From Planctomycetota bacterium (GTDB taxonomy: Bacteria > Planctomycetota > Phycisphaerae > Sedimentisphaerales > Anaerobacaceae), in contig JAFNGF010000023.1 of NCBI GenBank assembly GCA_017885385.1, positions 1-33,060 of the forward strand: a stretch of 33,060 nt of DNA, given 5' to 3'. The notes under the pieces are model-generated. The model worked only from the letters and a program-made list of their open reading frames with translations. It had not been told where the DNA came from and did no database searches. Position 1 is the first letter of the stretch. Each line of letters opens with the position of its first letter. Positions 24,251 to 32,500 of the stretch are shown piece after piece. Both the position numbers and the translations under genes were made by a program.

Positions 24251-25507
24251 TTAGTTGCTCCCGCGTTTACCACGATGGGCAGTTTGGGGTCTCATCCATC
24301 CGCGCAGGATAATCCGCCTCAAAGTCCCTCCTAATGACTGAACCTTTTCCACCAGTGACAACTCTTGCCAGTTTCGATACAGAGAGAAACCATGGTAGCA
24401 TGGAACAGGTAACCCCATCATTCGCATCATCATCAGTCGCCCGAACAAATGCCGCCTTCGACTAAGAAGCGACTTCTGCGATTGAACCAGAACATCAGCA
24501 TTCTGCCTTGCTGCTACGACATACCCAGCACGAATTGCTTTCGCCAAAGTTTCTTTACCCCTTTCAGTGCGGACTAATATCAGTGACCAACCGGGGTCGG
24601 ACGGGGCTATGTTTCTATACCATGGATCTCCACATGCGATGTCCGCAAATTCACCGGTGGCGTCTGCGCACAAGCGGCACCTGAACTGTCCATACTTGTT
24701 CAAGACACCACCCCAGGACTCGTCGTAGCTCATCTGGCGGACTTCGCCATTGCCGCCCTTAATCTTTGCTGTAGTCATACCGGGCCAACCGCAGCCGCGA
24801 TATCTAAGCTCCCCTACCTGCTCAGGTTTTACGCCGAGAATGGCAAGTAGCTTGTATGTTCCCGCGGTGGTTGGGGTCCCGGCACAGAAAATGCTGATAG
24901 CCAAGCCAACCTTACAATTGAGGCTGGGGTTAACCGCTTGAGATTTGCGAAGCGCGACCACATCGCAAGGCTTACCAATAAACACGCAGGGTGAGTCGGA
25001 TTCTTCGATCCAGTTCAGTTTCTCACATGGTGCTGCAGGCGAATAACGTGAACCCGTGTACTTTAGAAGCTCTGCTTTAGTTCTGCTAAATGCCGGAACA
25101 TTTCGCAGGGGGGCTTCCAGTTTGGTGCCTATGTGGAGCACACCGGCAAAGTTTTCTTTCTCCAGGCAAAATAAGGCCAGCGCCGTAGCAGCTCCACCTG
25201 AAGAACCCTCAAAGCGAATTTCAGAATCGGCAGCATAACCCTCCCATATCTCAAGTAGCGGTCCCCATGCCCTTCGGAGTTGAGGTATTGTGCCGTTGTT
25301 AAAGGGCTGATGAGACAACTTGATTCCAGGACAAACTTCAACACACTTGCCGCACTTTTGGCATGCCGCCAAATCGACCACAGGTCGAAGACCTTGATCT
25401 GGTATGTCGACCAACCGTATATTGTTTTCAGGGCACGTGGCTACACAGGCCCCACAACCTGTGCAAAGCCGCCAAGCAACAATTTGGTCAACCCGTTTGA
25501 AAATCAT
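24251..25507 (-). CDS. FrhB-domain iron-sulfur oxidoreductase of polysaccharide clusters
   Basis: This 418-residue protein has two N-terminal 4Fe-4S motifs: Cys15, 18, 21, 25 in CTGCGACVATCPEN, and Cys49, 52, 55, 59 in CQKCGKCVEVCPG. The coenzyme F420 hydrogenase/dehydrogenase beta-subunit N- and C-terminal domains follow, with SGGAATALA near 104, VFIGKPCDV, and DIACGDPWY near 289. Despite the name, copies beside polysaccharide pyruvyl transferases occur in EPS loci of organisms without F420. Their role there is unproven; reduction of a pyruvyl or sugar intermediate is one idea. An AGGA about 7 bases before the ATG gives a good start. The pyruvyl transferase gene is the nearest intact upstream neighbour. 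Confidence 0.88.
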   Translation of the reverse strand: MIFKRVDQIVAWRLCTGCGACVATCPENNIRLVDIPDQGLRPVVDLAACQKCGKCVEVCPGIKLSHQPFNNGTIPQLRRAWGPLLEIWEGYAADSEIRFEGSSGGAATALALFCLEKENFAGVLHIGTKLEAPLRNVPAFSRTKAELLKYTGSRYSPAAPCEKLNWIEESDSPCVFIGKPCDVVALRKSQAVNPSLNCKVGLAISIFCAGTPTTAGTYKLLAILGVKPEQVGELRYRGCGWPGMTTAKIKGGNGEVRQMSYDESWGGVLNKYGQFRCRLCADATGEFADIACGDPWYRNIAPSDPGWSLILVRTERGKETLAKAIRAGYVVAARQNADVLVQSQKSLLSRRRHLFGRLMMMRMMGLPVPCYHGFSLYRNWQELSLVEKVQSLGGTLRRIILRGWMRPQTAHRGKRGSN

Positions 25508-25540
25508 TCCTCATTCCTGTCGTCCATAGGTTGCAAAAAA

Positions 25541-25766
25541 TCAGTCAAGGTCAAAGGAGCAATATCTACCGATTTTCGTAAACGGGGCAATGCAATGAGG
25601 GTCGAAGCAACCGCCGTAGCTATACAGCCCAACTTCGATATGATGATAATCCAAGAATATCCGACGGAGTGTTTGTGATAGCATTTGCCCCCCCCTCGAA
25701 CTTTTCAACGATACGCAGTATTGCATTTCTTAAGCTCCTCCTTTTGATTGCGTAGAGTTTATACAA
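25541..25766 (-). pseudogene. Truncated, frameshifted O-acetyltransferase (left-handed beta-helix type) remnant
   Basis: Two frames joined at a run of eight G on the minus strand (25688-25695) give one continuous protein start: RIVEKFEGG, then QMLSQTLRRIFLDYHH, then IEVGLYSYGGCFDP and TKIGRYCSF. This is the N-terminal pattern I associate with CatB/WbbJ-type acetyltransferases (EGG...YHxIEIGxYSYGGCF...IGRYCS). Seven G instead of eight would restore the frame. The protein stops after about 75 residues (TGA at 25541-25543), just where the hexapeptide repeats should begin. The next gene starts 33 bases later, so the catalytic part is deleted. A strong AGGAGG 10 bases before ATG 25726 could still translate a 61-residue piece. 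The original start is unclear (perhaps TTG 25766). Confidence 0.7.
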
Positions 25767-25770
25767 GAGA

Positions 25771-27078
25771 TTAGACAGTATTGTTACGCTGGCTACCGTT
25801 TGAATTGTTGAATATGTCAAGTATATTTTCTTTTACCCGCGGCATGATGTGCTCTAACCGATTGCGAATTTGGCTTCTTCGTTTGAAGACTGATTCGACC
25901 TTCTCGAGCACCTCTTTCTCGTCGCAATTGCGTGTATCTGCCACGCAATCTCCCAACCCGATGCTTTCAAACACGCCTTCAAACTTCTTGCTGTAGGCCA
26001 AGCCTACAGTTGGTATATTTTGGGAAATCGCCGCTATGCAGGCGTGCATACGCGAACCGATAAAAAAGTCACATAAGCCTATAATGTATTTGATTTCGTT
26101 GTGATTATATTTGCCGTCTACTAACAGCATCCGTTTCTGATATGTGTCTCTGGTCAGCTCGTATGTCTTCCTGCATGCCTTAGGGTCGCTTTCAACTTCC
26201 CATCCCCTTGGTGGGAATACGTGCGGAACTAAAATAATAACCGCCTTTTTTTCGTCCACGAACAAATCAATAATCTTGTGGATCAGACCCCGATAGTCGG
26301 TTTTCAGACCAAACATATTGTCTTTTGTATAGCCGCCATTGAAAAGTAGCCCGCTTATGTTCAGTCCCACCAGAGTAGTATTTCCGTTCTTTGCCTTTGG
26401 TAGCAGAGTGGTGTCAAAATTATCCGGTTTTCGGGAATCCAAAATAAAGGCAATGTCCGGGGCAAATCTGACTTTTCTGGAATTCGTATCAATATTCAAT
26501 ACATTTTTTAAGTATTCGATGCCTGCGTGGTCCCTTGAATAAACCAGGTTTGCGTGTTTAAGGACATATCTTGCCATCTTTTGGGTAAACGGTCTTTTAA
26601 ATGGGCCGTATGTCTGCGGCAAAAGGACCAGCTTCTTTCCCAATAGGATAACAAGCCACTTACACAAAAATACCAGAAAGAACCTTCGAAAACCGTAGAT
26701 GTCACTGAAACTGTCGCCCCCTGTTATGTCTGCAACAAGGTCCGTCTCAAATAGTAATCTGAAATACTTATTATGATTCGCTACATACTCTCTCATCCTC
26801 AACCCGGGCAATATCTTCAAAAGCAAACCATAAAAGACAAACTTCAGAAAATGATAAGGCAAAAAGACGTTCTTACAGAACCTTATAGGAAGTATCCGGA
26901 CCGATGTTTCCCTTCCCATTAGCGACAGGTGGTGCTCGCCGGGAACATACCCAGCGCCGAGCAAAGTGACTTCGGCATCTGGCCAGCGGTGCAAGATGAT
27001 CTTAACGGCAGATTCGGCCAGGGCACTCACGCCGAGATTACCCGTCTCGAAGGAAGCACCAAGCAGACATATTTTCAT
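25771..27078 (-). CDS. Polysaccharide pyruvyl transferase family (WcaK/CsaB)
   Basis: This 435-residue GT-B-fold enzyme is likely to transfer a ketal pyruvyl group from phosphoenolpyruvate to a sugar of the repeat unit. The family N-terminus KICLLGASFETGNLGVSAL is at 2-20. The central DITGGDSFSDIYG, the LLPQTYGPF segment and the conserved GSRMHACIAA near the C-terminal third are all present. I chose ATG 27078 because the family begins there and a purine-rich stretch (AAAGAAGAAAA) precedes it. ATG 27123 would add 15 residues but lacks a ribosome site. It is followed by the acetyltransferase remnant and the FrhB-type protein, a common companion of this family. Confidence 0.9.
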   Translation of the reverse strand: MKICLLGASFETGNLGVSALAESAVKIILHRWPDAEVTLLGAGYVPGEHHLSLMGRETSVRILPIRFCKNVFLPYHFLKFVFYGLLLKILPGLRMREYVANHNKYFRLLFETDLVADITGGDSFSDIYGFRRFFLVFLCKWLVILLGKKLVLLPQTYGPFKRPFTQKMARYVLKHANLVYSRDHAGIEYLKNVLNIDTNSRKVRFAPDIAFILDSRKPDNFDTTLLPKAKNGNTTLVGLNISGLLFNGGYTKDNMFGLKTDYRGLIHKIIDLFVDEKKAVIILVPHVFPPRGWEVESDPKACRKTYELTRDTYQKRMLLVDGKYNHNEIKYIIGLCDFFIGSRMHACIAAISQNIPTVGLAYSKKFEGVFESIGLGDCVADTRNCDEKEVLEKVESVFKRRSQIRNRLEHIMPRVKENILDIFNNSNGSQRNNTV

Positions 27079-27149
27079 ATTTTCTTCTTTTATCTTGCTT
27101 TTCTCAAGCATTCTTGATTCCATTTGGAGATTAACGATTCAATTTGGCT

Positions 27150-28646
27150 TCAGATCCTTTCTTGCTTTATTGGAAGCAGCCCAGTAAGGCGTTTCAAGAC
27201 GAATACCCCCACTGTTGATATCCCAAGGAATACGGAAGCGCCAGCAACAAAGATAACCACAGGAGATTTTATCCCGACCACCCGCAGCACGCTGACAGCC
27301 ACCACTACCGGTAAGGCGAGCAACACGCCAGGAACATATTGCTGTAAGTAGCTAAGAAATTTAAGCTCTATGATACGGTTGCACCAAACAACTTGCATTG
27401 ACAAAGCAGCGAAATTAGCCATAACGACAACAACAGCTGCACCTAACAGTCCGAAGTGAAGAACAGCCGGGTAGATAAGCCCAACGATAATTACCGCACG
27501 TAGTGTAACAAATCGCCGGTGCAAATGGGGTTTGCCTACCGCGAAGTAGATTGATGCGAGGATAGCTCCTTCCGTCTGCGCCAGAATCTGAAGAGACAAG
27601 ATGCCAAGCGGAATGGTCACGGCAATATATACTGGGCCATAAGCCAATAGCAGTATCCCACTTGCACAACTGACTATAAATCCTACCAGAGGTACACCGA
27701 AGAGAGCTATTCCTCGAGTGATCTGAAGAACCGCTTGGCAAAGGAAGTTCTTATCATCTTGTTTTTCAGCAAAAACAGGAAGCAAAATAGGATATATTAC
27801 CTGTCCAAATATATCTATCGGTAAATAAGCAAGAGTAGCAGCCAAACTGTACATTCCCAACTGTTCTTCGGTAACAACCTTGCCAAGTACCAAGACATCT
27901 GCTCCAAAAGCTATCATAGTCAGAATCGGCAGGCCAAACATGCGGCGGGCAAAGGTTAGTAACTCGGCTAAAGACTCCCTATCTACGTTGAATCTTGGCA
28001 TAAAAGGAACCAATATATATGAGAACAAGCTCCGTATAGCAGACTCTGCCACAAAACCCACAACCAGCACCCAAACGTTTCGTACCACCAAAGCAAGACC
28101 GAGTGTGATAATAGTGCCTAAGATGCTGCTGCCTTGGCTTAGGAAAACTGCCCGGCCAAATTTATATTCTCTCTCAAGGACATGTGCACGAGGGCTGATA
28201 AGTCCTCTGAATAAGAGGGAAAGAAAACAGACCTGTAACAGAGTCAATAGTTCAGGCTTCCCGTAGAAAGAGCTGATCCACGGAACTGCGAGCATTGCGA
28301 TTGCAAAAAGACAAAATCCTCGAATCGCCTGCATCCACCACACAACATTTAGATACTCACGATTTGCACCACGTTTATTCTGGATAACTGATTCTTTTAG
28401 GCCGACCTCAGTGAACGCTTCAAAGGCCATAGTCACGAACATGATGATTGCCATCAGCCCAAATTGGTCAGGCGCCAGGATTCGCGTCAGAATCATGTAG
28501 CGTACGAACCTTGCTCCACGACCACTAATCATTCCGATGCACAACGCCATCGAAGCGCGGGCAATTTTGGCTCTGGGACCAGAACCCCGTATTCGCGCTA
28601 TTGTATCAGAGGTTACTTTGCTTATTGTGTTGGGCAAAACGAGCAC
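27150..28646 (-). CDS. Wzx-type oligosaccharide flippase
   Basis: This 498-residue polytopic membrane protein of the MOP/oligosaccharide flippase superfamily has about 12-14 hydrophobic helices and family-typical segments. GARFVRYMILTRILAPDQFGLMAI near 43-67 matches the start of Wzx/RfbX proteins, and DVLVLGKVVTEEQLGMYSLAATL near 247-270 is the conserved middle. It should flip the undecaprenyl-linked repeat unit to the periplasm, before Wzy and Wzz act. It is the first gene of the leftward EPS unit. The start used is GTG 28646, which lacks a clear ribosome site. An internal ATG at 28550 is possible, just before the first helix. Confidence 0.9.
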   Translation of the reverse strand: MLVLPNTISKVTSDTIARIRGSGPRAKIARASMALCIGMISGRGARFVRYMILTRILAPDQFGLMAIIMFVTMAFEAFTEVGLKESVIQNKRGANREYLNVVWWMQAIRGFCLFAIAMLAVPWISSFYGKPELLTLLQVCFLSLLFRGLISPRAHVLEREYKFGRAVFLSQGSSILGTIITLGLALVVRNVWVLVVGFVAESAIRSLFSYILVPFMPRFNVDRESLAELLTFARRMFGLPILTMIAFGADVLVLGKVVTEEQLGMYSLAATLAYLPIDIFGQVIYPILLPVFAEKQDDKNFLCQAVLQITRGIALFGVPLVGFIVSCASGILLLAYGPVYIAVTIPLGILSLQILAQTEGAILASIYFAVGKPHLHRRFVTLRAVIIVGLIYPAVLHFGLLGAAVVVVMANFAALSMQVVWCNRIIELKFLSYLQQYVPGVLLALPVVVAVSVLRVVGIKSPVVIFVAGASVFLGISTVGVFVLKRLTGLLPIKQERI

Positions 28647-28676
28647 GCTCCAACCCGGGCAAACTCCGTCCCCGTC

Positions 28677-28703
28677 GGTTGCATGGCAAAAATTGATGCA
28701 ACC
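28677..28703. repeat. Perfect 8-bp inverted repeat ahead of wzx
   Basis: GGTTGCAT at 28677-28684 pairs with ATGCAACC at 28696-28703 across an 11-base loop. The right arm also lies in a competing 5-bp hairpin TGCAA-CCGT-TTGCA at 28697-28710, so the two structures exclude each other. In the wzx leader this could act as an attenuator or a protein site. No T-run follows on either strand, so a simple terminator is not supported. Confidence 0.45.
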
Positions 28704-28743
28704 GTTTGCAGGAGAGAAGCCACATTAGTTCTCTATGCCAGTC

Positions 28744-28917
28744 TTAGTCGCTTTTGTCTTTACCTGCCCGGTCACGCGCACCAAGGGTCGCAGTTATCCC
28801 CCACTTGAGCGTCGCCCTTTTGTCCGTTAGGAAGTGCGGCAACAGCCCAGCCGTGAACTTCGCGGCTTCGCTAGCTCGACCCTCAATAAGCCGTGAGAGC
28901 CGTAACCCGAATTCCAT
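28744..28917 (-). CDS. Possible 57-residue protein of unknown function
   Basis: An ATG-initiated minus-strand frame of 57 codons begins MEFGLRLSRLIEG and continues through AAKFTAGLLPHFL to a basic end KDKSD. The composition is amphipathic and protein-like, and the region is G+C-rich compared with the bases around 29000. AAGGGG precedes the ATG by one base only, which is too close for an ideal ribosome site. It ends 98 bases before the wzx start. I recognise no family. It could be a small leader protein, a fragment of a lost gene or chance. Confidence 0.3.
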   Translation of the reverse strand: MEFGLRLSRLIEGRASEAAKFTAGLLPHFLTDKRATLKWGITATLGARDRAGKDKSD

Positions 28918-29031
28918 ACCCCTTTAGTGGTAATTGGCTCGCAGACATTATTGACTCTGAGCATCAGAAACTATTATCCACTGCCGAAAACTCGCAAATG
29001 CCTCCTCCCTGAAACACCTGATTTAGTCATC

Positions 29032-29061
29032 AAGATACCCACTTAATCGTCCGGTTGTCAA
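29032..29061 (-). promoter_or_regulatory. Candidate sigma-70-type promoter for the EPS operon
   Basis: On the minus strand a perfect TTGACA (29056-29061) is followed after 18 bases by TATCTT (29032-29037, 4 of 6 to TATAAT). It points to wzx with a leader of about 380 bases. It is judged by consensus only. Confidence 0.4.
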
Positions 29062-29267
29062 AAGATTCTTAGCAAGAATTGCAACTGGCAAGAATTTTTT
29101 GCACGACTTCCGATAACATTCGAAGGAAACAAGGCGACCGGCAATCGTTCCTGATGCCTAATTTGCTGGTCTCCGAAGGCAGCACCCATTCCTCATGGTA
29201 GAAACCTTCCTGCCGGTAGACCCATGCGACTAATAATCCTGCCAATGGCCACCTGTTCGGTTTTTTG

Positions 29268-29296
29268 TTCACCTGTGTAGAAAAAAGTCCTATAAT
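29268..29296 (+). promoter_or_regulatory. Candidate promoter for the beta-helix gene
   Basis: A perfect TATAAT (29291-29296) is preceded at 17 bases by TTCACC (29268-29273, 4 of 6 to TTGACA). It would give a leader of about 240 bases to the ATG at 29545 that includes the whole MITE-like element. Confidence 0.4.
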
Positions 29297-29323
29297 GGAT
29301 TTACCCATGTGGTGGGCAGGAGG

Positions 29324-29456
29324 CCTAGTAGTCTGTCATGATTGATTGTGTGACTTGTCATTCCCGCGAAAGCGGGAATCCAAAATACTGACGTCCTGGA
29401 TTCCGCATCAAGTGCGGAATGACAACCTACCTAATCGAGCTTGACGGACTACTAGG
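29324..29456. mobile_element. MITE-like palindromic element (133 bp)
   Basis: The ends are 15-bp inverted repeats with one mismatch: CCTAGTAGTCTGTCA at 29324-29338, and the reverse complement of CCTAGTAGTCCGTCA at 29442-29456. Inside are two hairpins. ATTCCCGC-GAAA-GCGGGAAT is at 29360-29379, and ATTCCGCA-TCAAG-TGCGGAAT at 29400-29420. The outer flanks of the hairpins (TTGTCATTCC and GGAATGACAA) also pair with each other. There is no coding capacity. This is the structure of a non-autonomous transposon or REPIN-type repeat, probably mobilised by a transposase encoded elsewhere. I cannot identify its family or a target duplication with certainty. Confidence 0.8.
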
Positions 29457-29544
29457 TTTCCGTTTGCCTGTGGCGAAACTTATTGTTACAATTTGATTGG
29501 TAGGGGGATCACACACGGTGATGCTCTGGTAGGAGGTCAACAGT

Positions 29545-32500
29545 ATGGTAAACTTAGCCAGTGCACGTGGGCGGCTGCGCAGTAGCCATCGGCAGCCATT
29601 GCATAAATTTTCCGTATGCTACCTGTTAATCGCTGGCCTGTTTTTCATTACTCTTTTGGGTGACACGGCAGTCGCGGCAACTTATTATTGCGACGCCGTT
29701 AATGGCAACGACAGCAATCCTGGCACAAGCGAGCAGCCGTGGAAGACTGTGGCGTACACGTTGCGAACAAATTCACTAGTAGGGCCCGGGGATACAGTGT
29801 ATTTGCGAGGTGGAACTTATCGGGAACAGGTTGATGTAAAGAAATACGGTACTCCGAACAATTGGATTACGGTCAAAAGTTATCCCGGGGAGACGGCGGT
29901 CTTGGACGGAACAGATCCGGTTACTGGCTGGACGCAAGCAGCATCAAATGACTCTTATTTAACTGTGCAAGGGGCAGTTAATCCTCGTTATAATAATATT
30001 TACTGGACGCGGGTGAAAGCGTCTAATTTTCCTTCCAATCTATCCGACACTGTTTTTTTTGAGGATCGCGTAATGGGAAGGATTGCCAGCGATCCGGACC
30101 AGTCAGTAGGATTTGGAGAAGATACTGTTGAATTTAGAGGAGTAGGGGCTGCTTCAGGAGGTCAAAACGCATACCTTATTGACCCAAATTTAAATCAAAA
30201 TGATGACTATTGGAATGGGGCGTTTGTTCATATACATTTAATCAATGATAATGCCAGTACGAGCCATAGGACTGTGGCGGATTTTGTATCAGCCGACCAT
30301 AAACTCATATTCGATTCAAATCTGCCAGCGAATATACTTGCCAGTAGGGACGTATATCGCATTATAAATCATCCTCATATTCTTAATAGTGCGGGAGAAT
30401 TTTATGTTAGCAACATTGAGACTGTCGGTGGAACTGATTATCGCAGGATTTATTACTGGCCGAAGAACACGAGCAATTTGACGGACAAGATAACGGTAGG
30501 AACTCGCTCTCACGCTTTTGTATCAGTAACAGGAGTAAGTTATTATCTTAATATTGAAGATTTAACAGTTTTCGGTGCAAAAAATAACGGAATAGATATT
30601 GAGGGTAGCGGTGGGGCTCGTGGTTCTTACGTTACAGTCAAGAACTGTATTATAACGGATTGTGGGAATTTAGGGATTCTATATGCGGGTATGAATAATG
30701 TGCGGGCAGAAGGCAATTATGTGCATCGAAACGGCAATAATGGAATTATAGCCAGTGGTGTGGACCACTGTGTTTTTAAGGGTAATGATTGCGGCGAAAA
30801 TAAGGGCACAGGTATTGATTTTTATGACGTTACCAACGGTATGATTATTAACAACATTTTATCGGGGATTCGCGGGGGGCATGGTAATGGTACTGCCGTA
30901 TATGGAACAACTTCAGATATTACTTGCGAGGACATTTTAGTGGCAGGTAATCGATATAACAATACCAATATGGCTTTTAATCTGGTTAGACGATTGGTTG
31001 TTTTTGGGAATCTGTTTGCACAAAATCCAATTGGTGATACTTATGCTATAACGGCATGGTCCTCAAGATATGATGGTTACCAGGTATGGATGAATAATAC
31101 TGCGCCAATTGCGGTTACCTACGCCTTATTCTTACATAGAGGACAGCAGGAATATACAGATTTACCCTGCCATTATGTAGTAAACAATGTTTTTCACGGA
31201 TTGGCTCACGGTTGGCACCCTACAAAATGGGATGAATTTGACCCTAGTGATGTTATAGTGGAAGACCGGACGTATAATGTTTATACCTACTATAACTGGG
31301 ACCAGGGTACGGCTGAAGGTTGGACATTGCACGAAGGTGAACAGGATCGTCGTTCCACCCCACTGATGGACCTATTTGTTAATCCAACATATCCTGATGG
31401 GGACTATCGTACAAAAGAGAACAGCCCCCTGCGCAGCACGGGCAAAAATGTGCAAGGAATTCTTGCTGAGCTGGGGATTATCGCCAAGTTCCCGGAATAT
31501 GATTTTACGAAAGATTTGGCGGGCAATGCTTGGAATAGCAATCCTTCCATAGGCTGCTATGAATATCACGGTCCAGCGTTGGAAAACATTGGAGATAAGT
31601 CCGTATATGTGAATAAGTCGCTTAACTTCACAGTCAGTGCCACTGATCCTGATGCAGATCCCATAACGTATTCTGCTCAGAATCTTCCGAGTGGTGCAAC
31701 TTTTCAGGGTCAAACCTTCAGTTGGACACCGACAGGTGGGCAGGTTGGCACCTACAAGGTAACGTTTATTGCAAGCGATGGTTCAGAGCAAGATTCCGAG
31801 ACAATCACAATCACGGTGAAAAGTACCAATCAAGCTCCCACTGCCAATGCTGGGCCAGACCAGACGGCCATCGATTCTGACGGCAATGGAAGTCAGCAGG
31901 TGACTCTGAATGGGTCAGGTTCTACCGACTCGGACGGCACCATTCAAAGCTACGTATGGAGTGAAGGGGGTACTCAGATTGCAACCGGCGTAAACCCAAC
32001 TGTGACGCTGTCTGTCGGTCAGCATACCATCACGCTTACAGTCACAGATGACGGTGGTCTGACGAATACAGATACCGTAGTGATCACGGTCAATGAATCC
32101 GGCACCAATCAACCTCCTATTGCGAATGCTGGACCGGATCATACCGTTACCGATGCTGACGGCAACGGCAGTGAGCAGGTTACTCTGAACGGCTCAGGTT
32201 CTTCCGATCCGGGCGGCGCCATTCAGAGTTACGTATGGAGAGAAGGCGGCAGCCAGATCGCGACAGGTGCAAACCCAACTGTGACGCTGTCAGTTGGTCA
32301 GCATACGATTACCCTGACGGTTACCGACAATGGCGGTTTGACGGATACAGATACGGTGACAATTGCAGTTAGCGCGAGCAGCAGTACTGATAATAACCCG
32401 CCAAGCGTCACCAACTGCTTACCAACTCCTGACTCAATACAGGTGCCGTTGAACAATCTGATAACCTTACATGTTATGGATAATGGCAAGGGTGTCGATG

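Larger units (their letters stand above)
28647..29544. other. 898-base divergent regulatory region
   Basis: This region separates the leftward EPS genes from the rightward beta-helix gene. It holds candidate promoters for both directions, a hairpin just ahead of wzx, a possible 57-residue frame and a MITE-like element, all listed separately. A 6-bp hairpin ATTCTT-AGC-AAGAAT lies at 29065-29079. I see no tRNA, CRISPR or known riboswitch. Confidence 0.6.

Noticed and set aside
29069..29308. 79-residue minus-strand open frame upstream of the beta-helix gene
   Set aside because: No ribosome site (CCTCC-type complement only), composition not protein-like, and it overlaps both candidate promoters.
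29360..29420. Rho-independent terminator at the paired hairpins
   Set aside because: The hairpins lack a following T-tract and sit inside an element with matched inverted ends, so a mobile-repeat explanation fits better.
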